Shown: piece after piece, positions 24,350-32,432 of the stretch | Layout: each line of letters begins with the position of its first letter | Numbering within the stretch: position 1 is the stretch's first letter | Origin: Streptomyces sp. S.PB5 | GTDB lineage: Bacteria > Actinomycetota > Actinomycetes > Streptomycetales > Streptomycetaceae | DNA: 64,000 nt | Reading direction: 5' to 3' | Assembly: GCF_030403745.1 (NCBI RefSeq) | Contig: NZ_JAQMWP010000015.1 | Location: forward strand, 186,001 to 250,000 | Notes under the pieces: model-generated | Told to the model about the DNA's origin: nothing | The model's database searches: none | The model's input: the letters and a program-made list of their open reading frames with translations, nothing else | Translations under genes and position numbers: made by a program

Positions 24350-25378
24350 TCAGGAGCGGGGCGAAGACCCCCGCAGCAGGCGAAGAACGGCTCGTTCGGC
24401 GGGCCCCTGGGTCGCGGGGATGCCGTGGACGCCCTCGTCGCCCAGGTCAGGGAGGACTTCGGAGACGGTCACGCCCTCCTCGTAGAGCTCGATCACCCGC
24501 GGGTTGATGTACGACGCCCGGCAGACCGCCGGTGTGTTGCCGAGGTAGTCGGCCACCTCCCGCACCGCGCGGGCGATCGCGCGCCGCCGGGCGGTCTCGC
24601 CGTGCACGACGGGTTCCGACACCGCGAGGGCGACCGCGGCGAGCACGGTGGCGTGCCAGGTGCGGAAGTCCTTCGCGGAGACCTCCAGACCGGCCGCTTC
24701 CCTGAGGTAGGCGTTGACGTCCTCGCCGCTCACGTCGTGCCAGGCGCGCCCCTCCCAGTAGGCCAGGAGCCGGTCACCGCCGGCCCGGCGGCGCAGCAGC
24801 GCGGCCAGCGCGCGGCAGACGGCCGGGTCCACGACGGTCCGGGTGATCTCCCGGCCGGCCTTGCCGGTGTAGGTGAACAGCACGGCACCGGCCCGGCAGC
24901 GGGAGTGTTCGCGCAGCAGTGTGGTCAGGCCGTAGCTGTTGTTGAGTTCGGTGTAGCGGTCGCTGCCGATACGGAAGAAGCCGAGGTCGAGCAGGCGTAC
25001 CGCGGTGGCCAGGACCCGTCGGCGGGTCAGCCCGCGGTCCGCCAGATGCTCCTCGGCCACATCCCGTACGGCGGGCAGGACTTCGGCGACGTCCAGGACG
25101 TGCTCGTGCTTGGCCTGCTCCTGCTCGGCGCGGAACTGCGGGTGGTAGAGGTACTGGCGGCGCCCGGCGGCATCGGTCCCGACGGCCTGCAGATGCCCGT
25201 TGGCGCGGGTGCAGATCCATACGTCCTGCCAGGCCGGCGGGATGACCAGGGCACGGATCCGGTCCAGCTCCGCCGGGTCGTGGACCGGTTCGCCTGCGGC
25301 GTCGAGATAGCGGAATCCGCGTCCGCGGCGCCTGCGGCGATAGCCCGGCTCGGTGGGCCGGCTGTGGTAGATCCGCAT
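24350..25378 (-). CDS. DNA topoisomerase IB (poxvirus-like)
   Basis: A 342-residue bacterial type IB topoisomerase that relaxes supercoils through a 3'-phosphotyrosine. The N-terminal domain holds RYLDAAGEPVHDPAELDRIR and LVIPPAWQDVWICTRANGHL. In the catalytic domain are ATAVRLLDLGFFRIGSDRYT, TYTGKAG, the motif KDFRTWHATVLAA, and the active tyrosine in NTPAVCRASYINPRVIELY. Length and order fit the bacterial family. GGGAGG lies just before the ATG. It is not the main cell topoisomerase; members are scattered and often plasmid-borne or in accessory regions. Confidence 0.93.
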   Translation of the reverse strand: MRIYHSRPTEPGYRRRRRGRGFRYLDAAGEPVHDPAELDRIRALVIPPAWQDVWICTRANGHLQAVGTDAAGRRQYLYHPQFRAEQEQAKHEHVLDVAEVLPAVRDVAEEHLADRGLTRRRVLATAVRLLDLGFFRIGSDRYTELNNSYGLTTLLREHSRCRAGAVLFTYTGKAGREITRTVVDPAVCRALAALLRRRAGGDRLLAYWEGRAWHDVSGEDVNAYLREAAGLEVSAKDFRTWHATVLAAVALAVSEPVVHGETARRRAIARAVREVADYLGNTPAVCRASYINPRVIELYEEGVTVSEVLPDLGDEGVHGIPATQGPAERAVLRLLRGSSPRS

Positions 25379-25512
25379 CCCGCCTCCCTCACGATCACCC
25401 TCTTTCCGCGACTACCCCGATCGCGGTGGTGCAGCCCGCGCGCACGGGTACTCGGTGCGCGGACGGCGCCGGGCCCCCGGCCGCCGGGCCGCTTCACGAA
25501 GGGAGCACCGCC

Positions 25513-25740
25513 ATGACCAGCCCCGATCCGGATCCGCGACGGAGTGCGGGACTCGAGCCCGGGGGCGGGGTACCGCCCGGGGAGACGCCACCCGCGGAGA
25601 CCGGCATCTCCGGTATCTCCCACCCGGAGCCGCCCGAGCTGCGCAAGGGGTGGAGTGCGATGCCCATCGTCCTGATCATGCTCGTGGTGGCGCTGGTGGC
25701 GATCGGGCTCATCGCCATGGTGGTGGAGCTGTCGCTGTGA
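25513..25740 (+). CDS. DUF6480-like small membrane protein
   Basis: A 75-residue protein with a Pro-rich N-terminal half containing HPEPPELRKGWSAMP. A single C-terminal membrane helix follows (IVLIMLVVALVAIGLIAMVV). This is the layout of the DUF6480 family in Streptomyces. GGGAG precedes the ATG. Function is unknown. It is divergent from topoisomerase IB. Confidence 0.78.
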   Translation: MTSPDPDPRRSAGLEPGGGVPPGETPPAETGISGISHPEPPELRKGWSAMPIVLIMLVVALVAIGLIAMVVELSL

Positions 25741-25885
25741 GGCGTTCGTGCCGGTGGTGACCGGGAACGCCCGGGGCGCCAGTCCCGGTTTCCGGCCGCC
25801 CCGGGCAGGACACACGCGCGCAGCAGTCGGAGCGGTCGAACGGGGTTCGGGAGCAGTCCGGAAGGAGTTCGCAGGAGTGGAGACC

Positions 25886-26401
25886 ATGGGCAGGACACCG
25901 GGTGGGACTCTGGGCCGAAGGCCCATCGGAGCGTGGACGGCCGCGGTCGTCGCGGCCGTGGGCGGGGCCGCCGTGGTCGCGCGGGCCAGGGCCCGTGCCG
26001 TGGCCCGGGCCGGGGAGGGCGCCGAGGGCGCGGAGCAGGGGCGGTGGCATGTGGTCACGGTCGGACGGCCGCGCGCGGAGCTGATGCCGGACGGCAGGCT
26101 CCCGCCGCCGCTGGACGGTCTGGGTGACGGGGTGGAGATAAGGGCGGCGGACGCGCCGGGCGGCCGCGGTACCGAGATCGCGGCCCGGCGCACGGGTGCG
26201 CGAGGGCCGGCCGAACGGTTCAGGAGCGTCACCGGGACCTCGACGGACCAGCGGATCAGGGCGGCGCTGCGGGAGTTCGAGCAGCTCACCGAGACGGGCG
26301 AGGTGCCGCGCACCGCGGGACAGCGCGCCGCCAGCCGCAAGCCGGGCGGGATCCCGCCGGACCGGGCCGGTGACCGGGCGCGCAGGGAGGGGCTGCTGTG
26401 A
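25886..26401 (+). CDS. Hypothetical single-helix membrane protein
   Basis: A 171-residue protein starting MGRTPGGTLGRRPIGAWTAA. A hydrophobic helix (AAVVAAVGGAAVVARARARA) comes near the N-terminus, then a cytosolic or external segment with RWHVVTVGRPRAELMPDG, then a Lys/Arg-rich tail. The middle segment looks like a small SRPBCC-neighbour family seen in Streptomyces, but I cannot name it. AGGAG precedes the ATG at 25886. Its stop overlaps the GTG start of the dehydrogenase remnant (GTGA), so the two are translationally linked. Confidence 0.65.
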   Translation: MGRTPGGTLGRRPIGAWTAAVVAAVGGAAVVARARARAVARAGEGAEGAEQGRWHVVTVGRPRAELMPDGRLPPPLDGLGDGVEIRAADAPGGRGTEIAARRTGARGPAERFRSVTGTSTDQRIRAALREFEQLTETGEVPRTAGQRAASRKPGGIPPDRAGDRARREGLL

Positions 26402-26628
26402 AGGCGCTGTGCTGGAGCGGGGTCGGGAAACTCCACGTGGAGACGGTCCCGGAGCCGGCGCCCCTCAACGACCAGGACGCCCTGGTGAAGGTCACCGCCG
26501 GCTCGGTGTGCGGTACGGGGCATCGGGCCACCCGTCCGCTGCCGCTGTCCGAAGGGGCGCGCGGCTACCGGGTGTTCCGGGACAGGCGCGACGGCTGTGT
26601 CCGGGCGGTGTTCCTGCCGCAGGAGTGA
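26398..26628 (+). pseudogene. Zinc alcohol dehydrogenase with the middle deleted in frame
   Basis: The first 41 residues match the N-terminus of a glutathione-independent-formaldehyde/threonine-type MDR dehydrogenase (MKALCWSGVGKLHVETVPEP, then VKVTAGSVCGTG). The last 25 match its C-terminus (GARGYRVFRDRRDGCVRAVF). About 300 residues between, including the zinc site and NAD domain, are gone, yet the frame is open, giving a 76-residue product. A normal enzyme has roughly 385 residues. The GTG start overlaps the preceding stop. It is either a dead remnant or a tiny new protein. Confidence 0.8.
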
Positions 26629-26708
26629 GCGCTGTCGGGCACGGGGACGAGGGGTGGTGGACGAGCGCGGGGCGCCTCGGCTCCCGCACGAGAGGGAGCG
26701 ACGATCCG

Positions 26709-27158
26709 ATGAGCGCCTGTGACCGACTGCCCGTGCTGCGCACCCTGCGTGAACTCGCGGAGCTGGTGGAGCGCAGCCCCAGTCTCTATGTGCGCTGGTC
26801 ACGCGGCCCCGACGCGGACCGGGACCTGAGCGAGAGCCGCGACGGCCTCACCGGGATCCGTATGTCGGGGCTGTCGGCGAACCCGCTCGCCGTCGAGCCC
26901 TGGTGGGAGGACCGGCCCGTCGAGCTGTGGGTGGCCCGTCGGCTGTACGACTACTCCCACCTGCCGCGGGAGAAGGGCGAGGGGGTGCGGCCCTGGGTGC
27001 TCCGCGGCCGCGAGGAGGGCCGGGGGCCCGACAACGAGCCGCTGGTCCGGGATGTGCGGCCCGTGGGCTGGATCGAGGAGCAGGTCATCGAGGAGGCGGA
27101 GACCGCGGTCGTCGACCAGGAGCGGCGCTGGGGGCCGATGCGGCGCGGCGGCGGATGA
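26709..27158 (+). CDS. DUF6098-like cytosolic protein
   Basis: A 149-residue protein with LRELAELVERSPSLYVRWSR, then GIRMSGLSANPLAVEPWWED and VGWIEEQVIEEAETAVVDQE. This is the layout of the DUF6098 family, common in Streptomyces and of unknown function. No signal or membrane helix. The ATG at 26709 follows AGGGAG. It is the last gene of the small-protein run 23464-27158 and is followed by a strong hairpin. Confidence 0.8.
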   Translation: MSACDRLPVLRTLRELAELVERSPSLYVRWSRGPDADRDLSESRDGLTGIRMSGLSANPLAVEPWWEDRPVELWVARRLYDYSHLPREKGEGVRPWVLRGREEGRGPDNEPLVRDVRPVGWIEEQVIEEAETAVVDQERRWGPMRRGGG

Positions 27159-27321
27159 GGACCGGGCCGACACCGCTCGCCACGGACCGGGGACTCCCCG
27201 GTGCCGTGCTCCGGGTTCGGTGTTGTCCTGCTCCCACCGGTCCACGTGGTCCTCGGTGAAGCCGCCCGCCAGATATGTGTCCGTGCGGGCGGGCCAGGGC
27301 ACTGCGGGGTGGCCCGGAGCT

Positions 27322-27362
27322 GCCTCCCCGGCCGGTACGGCGGGCGCGCCGGCCGGGGAGGC
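27322..27362. terminator. Hairpin between DUF6098-like gene and alkene reductase
   Basis: A perfect 14-bp stem GCCTCCCCGGCCGG / CCGGCCGGGGAGGC with a 13-base loop lies between the two convergent stops (27158 and 27368). It can serve both strands and is nearest the alkene reductase gene. Confidence 0.8.
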
Positions 27363-27367
27363 GGCCG

Positions 27368-28444
27368 TCAGCCGAGGGCCGGGTAGTCGGTGAAGCCGCG
27401 GTGGTCGCCGCCGAAGTGGGTGGCGCTGTCGGGGGTGTTGAAGGGGCCGCCCTGCGCCAGCCGGGCCGGCAGGTCGGGGTTGGCGAGGAACAGTCCGCCG
27501 TAGGCGATCAGGTCGGCGGTGCCGTCCTCGATCAGCCGGAGTTCCGCGGGGCCGGTGGGCTCCGTGCCGGTGAAGGGGTTGAGGACGAAGGCGGTGGGCC
27601 AGGACTTGCGCAGGCGCAGGGTGAGGTCGCGGATCTCCGGCGTCTCCATCTGGTGCAGATAGGCCAGGTTCAGCGGGGCGAGCTCGGCGACCAGCGCCGT
27701 GTAGGTGGCCTCGACGTCGGGCCGGTCGCTCTCGTCGATGTCGTTGTAGGTGTTCCCGGGCGAGATCCGGAAGCCCACCCGGTCCGCGCCGATCGCCTCC
27801 GCCACGGCCCGGGCGGTCTCGACGGCGAAGCGGATACGGGCCTCGGGGGAGCCGCCCCAGGCGTCGGTGCGGGTGTTGGAGTTCGGGGCGAGGAACTGGT
27901 GGATGAGATAGCCGTTGGCGCCGTGCAGTTCGACGCCGTCGAAACCGGCCTCGACGGCGTTGCGGGCTGCCGCGGCGTAGTCGGCGATCGTCTCCAGGAT
28001 CTCGTCCTCGGTCAGTTCCCTGGGCGTGACGAACTCCTGCGGGCCCTCATGCGTGTAGACCTGCCCCTTCGCGGTGACCGGGGAGGGGCCGACCGGGGTG
28101 AGGCCCGTCAGGGAGGGGTGGCCGACCCGGCCGGTGTGCATCAGCTGCAGATAGATCACTCCGCCCTCGGCGTGCACGGCGTCGGTGACCGTCCGCCAGG
28201 CCGCGATCTGCTCCGCGGAGTGGATGCCGGGGGTGTCGGGGTAGCCCTGGCCGACCGCCGACGGCTGGGTGCCCTCCGTGACGATCAGACCGGCGCCGGC
28301 CCGCTGTGCGTAGTACTCGGCCATCAGCTCGGTCGGGGTCTGTCCGGGGCCGTAGGCACGGCTGCGGGTCATGGGGGCCATCACGATGCGGTTCGTGAGG
28401 TGCGTACCGGAAAGGTCGTAGGACTCGAAGGCTGTCGTCGACAT
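27368..28444 (-). CDS. Old yellow enzyme-family alkene reductase
   Basis: A 358-residue FMN-dependent OYE homologue (NemA/xenobiotic reductase group) that reduces activated C=C bonds with NAD(P)H. Hallmarks are NRIVMAPMTRSRAYGPGQTP near the start, VIYLQLMHTGRVGHPS, and AGFDGVELHGANGYLIHQFL with the substrate-binding His-Asn pair. RISPGNTYNDI and the C-terminal LIAYGGLFLANPDLPARL phosphate-binding region follow. The ATG is at 28444. It is divergent from a MarR gene across 135 bp with two matching half-operators, so it is likely induced by electrophiles or quinones through MarR. Confidence 0.93.
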   Translation of the reverse strand: MSTTAFESYDLSGTHLTNRIVMAPMTRSRAYGPGQTPTELMAEYYAQRAGAGLIVTEGTQPSAVGQGYPDTPGIHSAEQIAAWRTVTDAVHAEGGVIYLQLMHTGRVGHPSLTGLTPVGPSPVTAKGQVYTHEGPQEFVTPRELTEDEILETIADYAAAARNAVEAGFDGVELHGANGYLIHQFLAPNSNTRTDAWGGSPEARIRFAVETARAVAEAIGADRVGFRISPGNTYNDIDESDRPDVEATYTALVAELAPLNLAYLHQMETPEIRDLTLRLRKSWPTAFVLNPFTGTEPTGPAELRLIEDGTADLIAYGGLFLANPDLPARLAQGGPFNTPDSATHFGGDHRGFTDYPALG

Positions 28445-28476
28445 GATCGGTTCCCTTGCTCGGGGTGCGATTTTAC

Positions 28477-28554
28477 TGTCCGAACAAGTAATCGTCGGGG
28501 ATTCATTCCCGGGCACCCGAAAATCCTGCGCTGTAGGCTTTACCTGTTCAAGCA
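28477..28554. promoter_or_regulatory. Candidate MarR operators between OYE and marR
   Basis: Two related sites lie in the divergent gap: ACTTGTTCGGACA (minus strand, 28477-28489) and ACCTGTTCAAGCA (plus strand, 28542-28554). Each points toward its own gene. Their similarity (AC-TGTTC--CA) suggests one regulator binds both promoters. Confidence 0.6.
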
Positions 28555-28579
28555 ATTCCGAAGCTGCGAGGACCGCCCC

Positions 28580-29059
28580 ATGAGCCAGCCGGAGCCGACG
28601 AACGTACGCATGCCGGCTTCCGTCGCCGCCGGCCCCCTCAGCCACGCGATCTTCCGCGTGGCCCGGCTGCATCGCATGATCGCCGGACAGCTGCTGCGCC
28701 GGATCGGCCTCCACCCCAGCCAGGAGCTGGTGATGATGCAGCTGTGGGACCACGGCCCCCAGCGCCAGACCGACCTCGTCCGGCTGCTCGGCTCCGACGC
28801 CGCCACCATGACACGCACCGTACGGCGCCTGGAGCAGGCGGGCTTCGTCCGCCGCCGCCCCTGCCCCACGGACAAGAGGGCGACCATCGTCGAACCCACC
28901 GCCGCGAGCAACGCCCTGCGCGCCGAGGTGGAGCGCGCCTGGCTGGACCTGGAGAGCGCCACCACCGAAGGCCTGACCCCCGAGCAGCAGGCGGAGGCCG
29001 TCGAAGTCCTGACCCGGATCGAGGAGAGCCTCGCCCGCGCGACGGCGAAGGACGGCTGA
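28580..29059 (+). CDS. MarR-family regulator
   Basis: A 159-residue MarR repressor. The winged helix is around residues 55-105: RQTDLVRLLGSDAATMTRTV, RRLEQAGFVRRRPCPTDKRA with the basic wing CPTDKRATIVEPT. A Cys near the wing (RRPCPTDK) is suggestive of redox sensing, though only one Cys is present. The ATG is at 28580 and the 5' gap holds two similar operator-like sites. It most likely represses itself and the divergent alkene reductase. Confidence 0.9.
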   Translation: MSQPEPTNVRMPASVAAGPLSHAIFRVARLHRMIAGQLLRRIGLHPSQELVMMQLWDHGPQRQTDLVRLLGSDAATMTRTVRRLEQAGFVRRRPCPTDKRATIVEPTAASNALRAEVERAWLDLESATTEGLTPEQQAEAVEVLTRIEESLARATAKDG

Positions 29060-29084
29060 GCCGGGGGTCGGCACCGTCCGCGGT

Positions 29085-29420
29085 GCCGCCGCCGGTGTCG
29101 GTGTCGAGGTACGTCATCCCCGCGTCCCGTTCGAACTCGGCGAGCCCCCGCGTGATCTCGGCCGAGGACAGCTCCACCAAGCCGGCCCGGACCCGCGGAC
29201 CCTGGAGACGGCGGGCAGCGCGGTGGGCGCCGCGCCCAGGCGGAGGGTGCCGGTCAGGCCGCCCCTGAGTGCCGACAACTCCTGCCGCAGACCGTCCCGA
29301 AGCGAGGGCCGGCCGGGAGACGTGACTGGCGGCCGCCGCGCGCACGAAGTGCCGTTCACGGGCGAGGCGGGAGACCCCCACGACCGAGGGGTCCCGCAGG
29401 CCGACGCCGACGCCATGCAC
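29085..29420 (-). pseudogene. LysR-family regulator remnant
   Basis: Fragments of a LysR regulator can be read in different frames. Helix-turn-helix-like LARERHFVRAAAASHVSRPA comes first, then after a shift and loss RQELSALRGGLTGTLRLGAA with PTALPAV. After another shift comes RAGLVELSSAEITRGLAEFE, then RDAGMTYLDTD, after which homology ends. At least two frameshifts and two internal deletions separate the pieces and the last third of the protein is missing. It fills the stretch between marR and the MFS gene, where no other gene was found. Confidence 0.65.
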
Positions 29421-29477
29421 GGCACCCCTCCCGGCCAGGCGTCCTCTGCTGCTCGGACACCTGTGAAGCCCCGGCTT

Positions 29478-30617
29478 CTAACGCTCCGCCGACGCGGCCG
29501 CCGGATCCGCCGACGTCTTCTCCCCGCGTCCGCGGCCGGACGTGCCCGGCGACCCGGTGGCGGCATACGACGCGGCCGTGCCGACTGGCGCCGTGAACCG
29601 GCGGACCCCCGGCGCGGCCGCCGTTCCGGCGCAGGCCAGGCCCATCGCGACCGCCGCGGCGACCAGCGGTGCCCGGGGACCCCAGGCGTCGGCCGCGAGC
29701 AGGGCGAGGACATAGCCGAGCGGCATGGCGCCCAGGGACAGCAGCCAGTCGTACGAGGTGACGCGGGCGAGCACGCCGGGCGGGATGGCGGCCTGCACGG
29801 AGGTCTCCCAGACGGGGTTGAGGAAGCCGAGTCCGGCCAGGGCCAGACCGTAGGCGGCGATGACGGCGACTGCTGGGGCACCGGCCGCGAGGAGGGCGAG
29901 CGGCAGCGCATAGGTCGCCAGGCCCAGGTTGGCCAGGGGGAACGGGCGGCGCGGGTGCGCGCGTCCGGCGAGGGGGGAGCCGAGCAGCAGGCCGACGGCA
30001 CCGGCCTGGAGGATCGCCACCCAGGCACCTTCACCTCCCAACTGCCGTACGGCCAGGGCGGGTCCGAGCGTCATGAGGACGGCCGCGGCGCCGTTCCAGA
30101 CGGCGTGCGCGATCAGGCTCGTCCAGTACCAGTCGCGGCTGCGGACCTCGTGCCAGCCCTCCACCAGGTCGACGCGGAGCGAGCGGCCGTCCGCCGGGAC
30201 GTGGGCGACACGGATCGCGAGGAGCAGGAGCGCGCTGAGCGCGAAGGACGCGGCGTCCACGACGAAGGCCCAGCCGGGTCCCACGGTCAGGATCAGCAGG
30301 CCGGCCAGGGCCGGGCCGCCGAGCCTGGCGGCGCTTCTCACCACGCCGAGCGCGGAGTTGGCGGCCTGGAGGTCGGCGCCGGGCACGGTGCCGGTGATCA
30401 GCCGCGGCAGGGTCGGCAGAGCGAACGCGGAGGCGCCGCCGCCGATCGCCGAGGCGAACGCCATCTGCCACAACTCCGGTTCTCCACTAAGCAGTTGGAG
30501 ACCCACCCACAGCTGCGCGGCGCAGGAGACAAGATCGGTGACGAGCGCCACGGTCCTGGCGTCGAACCGGTCGCCGACGACTCCGCCGAGGGGCAGCAGC
30601 AGAAGCCTCGGGACCAT
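29478..30617 (-). CDS. MFS transporter lacking its N-terminal helices
   Basis: A 379-residue open frame with about ten hydrophobic helices and the cytoplasmic loop motif GGVVGDRFDARTVALVTDLV that follows helix 2 in drug-exporter-type MFS proteins. The N-terminus starts abruptly at MVPRLLLLPL, inside what should be helix 2, so helix 1 and its preceding motif are missing. Immediately upstream is a fragment of an unrelated esterase gene, showing that a deletion created this start. The C-terminal tail is Gly/Ser/Lys-rich. It may be an inactive remnant even though open; no ribosome site is clear. Confidence 0.6.
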   Translation of the reverse strand: MVPRLLLLPLGGVVGDRFDARTVALVTDLVSCAAQLWVGLQLLSGEPELWQMAFASAIGGGASAFALPTLPRLITGTVPGADLQAANSALGVVRSAARLGGPALAGLLILTVGPGWAFVVDAASFALSALLLLAIRVAHVPADGRSLRVDLVEGWHEVRSRDWYWTSLIAHAVWNGAAAVLMTLGPALAVRQLGGEGAWVAILQAGAVGLLLGSPLAGRAHPRRPFPLANLGLATYALPLALLAAGAPAVAVIAAYGLALAGLGFLNPVWETSVQAAIPPGVLARVTSYDWLLSLGAMPLGYVLALLAADAWGPRAPLVAAAVAMGLACAGTAAAPGVRRFTAPVGTAASYAATGSPGTSGRGRGEKTSADPAAASAER

Positions 30618-30635
30618 CGTGCAGCCGAGGACGAT

Positions 30636-30790
30636 GGAAGGTCTCCCAGGCCGGGGAGCCGCCCTCACCGTGGTTCCACCAGTCGCTGTACCAGCCGGCC
30701 TCGCCGGCCACGGGCATGACGACCAGGGTGTCGCGCAGCTGCGGCAGCCGCGCGACACCGGTCTCGCGGGGCCGGCTGTACTAGGCGCCG
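30636..30790 (-). pseudogene. Esterase (antigen-85-like) fragment fused to the MFS remnant
   Basis: About 45 residues match an alpha/beta-hydrolase of the mycolyltransferase-like esterase group: QLRDTLVVMPVAGEAGWYSD, then WWNHGEGGSPAWETF. They lie upstream of the catalytic serine of the family. Both ends are cut: the upstream end meets noncoding DNA near 30790 and the downstream end runs directly into the MFS remnant near 30640, in a different frame. Together they mark a deletion junction. Confidence 0.65.
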
Positions 30791-30811
30791 GACAGCCGAG
30801 GTTGTGCCGTC

Positions 30812-32191
30812 TCAGGCCCAGGCGGTCACCGGCGTGAAGGAGCTGTCCTGCCGGAAGACATCCGTGCCGTTCGAACGCTCCACCCGCAGTTGGTAGTTGT
30901 AGTGCCGCAGGTAGTACCCGGGGTAGTTGTAGGACTCGAAGCGGATCGAGCCGCTCGCCGTACCCGTGCGGGCGATGAAGGTGGCGTCCTTGGCGAAGGT
31001 CGTCGTGCCGTCGTTCGCGTCGAAGCGGGCCCGGAAGTCCCAGTGGCGCAGATAGTTCCCGGAGGAGTCCCGGAAGGAGTAGCCGCCCGAGTCGGCGAGG
31101 CCCGCGACGACCGTGAACGTGGACGCCGTCTTCTCGGCCGACGTGCTGGAACCGGTCACCACCGGCAGGTTGAGCAGGGAGGACTGGTTCTGCCAGTAGC
31201 GGGTGGAGTAGTTGGCCGACCGGAAGGACCGGGTGACGTTCCTCGCGAGCGAAGGGCCGCCCGACACCGTCTCCTTGATGACCGTGAAGTGGCGGGCCGT
31301 ACCGGAGACGACGGGGAGCGCGGTCGGCGCCGACCAGGTGGCGAACATGTCGTAGCTGTCGCTGTAGTAGTAGTTGTGGTCGCCGTAGCCGTCGAAGAAC
31401 AGCCGCCAGCCGCCGTTGTCGAGCTGGATCAGGGCCGGGCCCTCGCGGTAGCTGCCCCAGCCGGCCCAGTCGCCGGTCCTGGAGATCGTGTACGGGCCGG
31501 TGAGCGAGGAGGCCGTCGCGTACTCGATGTACTTGGTCGTCTCGTTCTTCGTGAACGCGTGATACGTCGAGCCGATCTTCACGATGAACGTGTCGATGTG
31601 GTTGGCGCCGATCCCGGACAGCGCCACCGGTGAACTCCACGCCGTGAGCCCGGAGTTCGTCGCCTTCAGCAGGTACGGCGTGAAGATCCACTCGTCGCTG
31701 GTCTGCGAGCAGGACACGATGACGTTGACGCTGCCGTCGCTGTCGACGAACCACTCCGGCGCCCACGCCCGGGACAGGCCCGCGATCGGGACCGTGTAGT
31801 CGTACAGGAAGGTCCAGTTGACCCGGTCGGAGCTGCGGGCGAAGCCGATGGTGGTGCTGACGTCCTGCCAGGTGTGGGTGGTGTAGGTGATGTAGTAGTA
31901 GCCGTTGGTGTGCTTGAAGATGCTCGCGTCGCGGATTCTGTTGCTCGGCGGGGTGTAGGCCGAGGACTGCAGCAGCCGGAAGTCGAGGGCGTCGTCCGAC
32001 TGGTAGACGTTGACCGTGCCGTCGTTGCTGTCGAGGAACGGCACGATCGTGTAGCGGGTCGCGGAGCCGCTCGGCGGGGCGGCGGCGTGGGCCGCGCCGG
32101 GGAGTTCGCCGAGCAGCACGGCCGAGGCGGGCAGGGCCGCCATCGCGCGCAGCAGGGTACGACGGGACGGCGTGGGGGGTCGTGTGGTCAC
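30812..32191 (-). CDS. Secreted GH43-type glycosidase with AbfB-like domain
   Basis: A 459-residue protein with a Tat-type signal (SRRTLLRAMAALPASAVLLG, then AHAA), so it should be exported folded. The beta-propeller of GH43-like arabinanase/arabinofuranosidase type follows (TIVPFLDSNDGTVNVYQSDD, IRDASIFKHTNGYYYITYTT, WAPEWFVDSDGSVNVIVSCS, SYREGPALIQLDNGGWRLFF). The last 130 residues repeat SFRSANYSTRYWQNQSSLLN, YLRHWDFRARFDANDG and YYLRHYNYQLRVERSNG, the three lobes of an AbfB/CBM42 beta-trefoil that binds arabinose side chains. The GTG at 32191 has AGGGAG upstream. Arabinoxylan is the likely target. Confidence 0.88.
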   Translation of the reverse strand: MTTRPPTPSRRTLLRAMAALPASAVLLGELPGAAHAAAPPSGSATRYTIVPFLDSNDGTVNVYQSDDALDFRLLQSSAYTPPSNRIRDASIFKHTNGYYYITYTTHTWQDVSTTIGFARSSDRVNWTFLYDYTVPIAGLSRAWAPEWFVDSDGSVNVIVSCSQTSDEWIFTPYLLKATNSGLTAWSSPVALSGIGANHIDTFIVKIGSTYHAFTKNETTKYIEYATASSLTGPYTISRTGDWAGWGSYREGPALIQLDNGGWRLFFDGYGDHNYYYSDSYDMFATWSAPTALPVVSGTARHFTVIKETVSGGPSLARNVTRSFRSANYSTRYWQNQSSLLNLPVVTGSSTSAEKTASTFTVVAGLADSGGYSFRDSSGNYLRHWDFRARFDANDGTTTFAKDATFIARTGTASGSIRFESYNYPGYYLRHYNYQLRVERSNGTDVFRQDSSFTPVTAWA

Positions 32192-32241
32192 GGGCGGCTC
32201 TCCCTGGGGCAAACAACGACGCGGCTCTGACGTACGACATC

Positions 32242-32256
32242 CCGAACAAGGTTCGG
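32242..32256. promoter_or_regulatory. Inverted repeat upstream of GH43
   Basis: CCGAAC-AAG-GTTCGG is a perfect 6-bp inverted repeat 51-65 bp upstream of the GH43 start. It is a plausible sugar-responsive operator. The rest of the 241-bp divergent gap to the amidase gene shows no other clear signal. Confidence 0.45.
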
Positions 32257-32432
32257 AAAGTCGATCAGAAGGTAGGGGTGAGGCGGAATCGCGTCAATGG
32301 TTTGCGCACGACCCCGCGAGCCCGGTGCGCAAGCTGTGCCGCGCGCCGAACTCCCGCTCCGGCCAGGGGCGTTCCCGGACAGCGCTTCCACAGGTTACCG
32401 TTCAGTAGACAACGCGCTCCCGGAGGTGCCGC

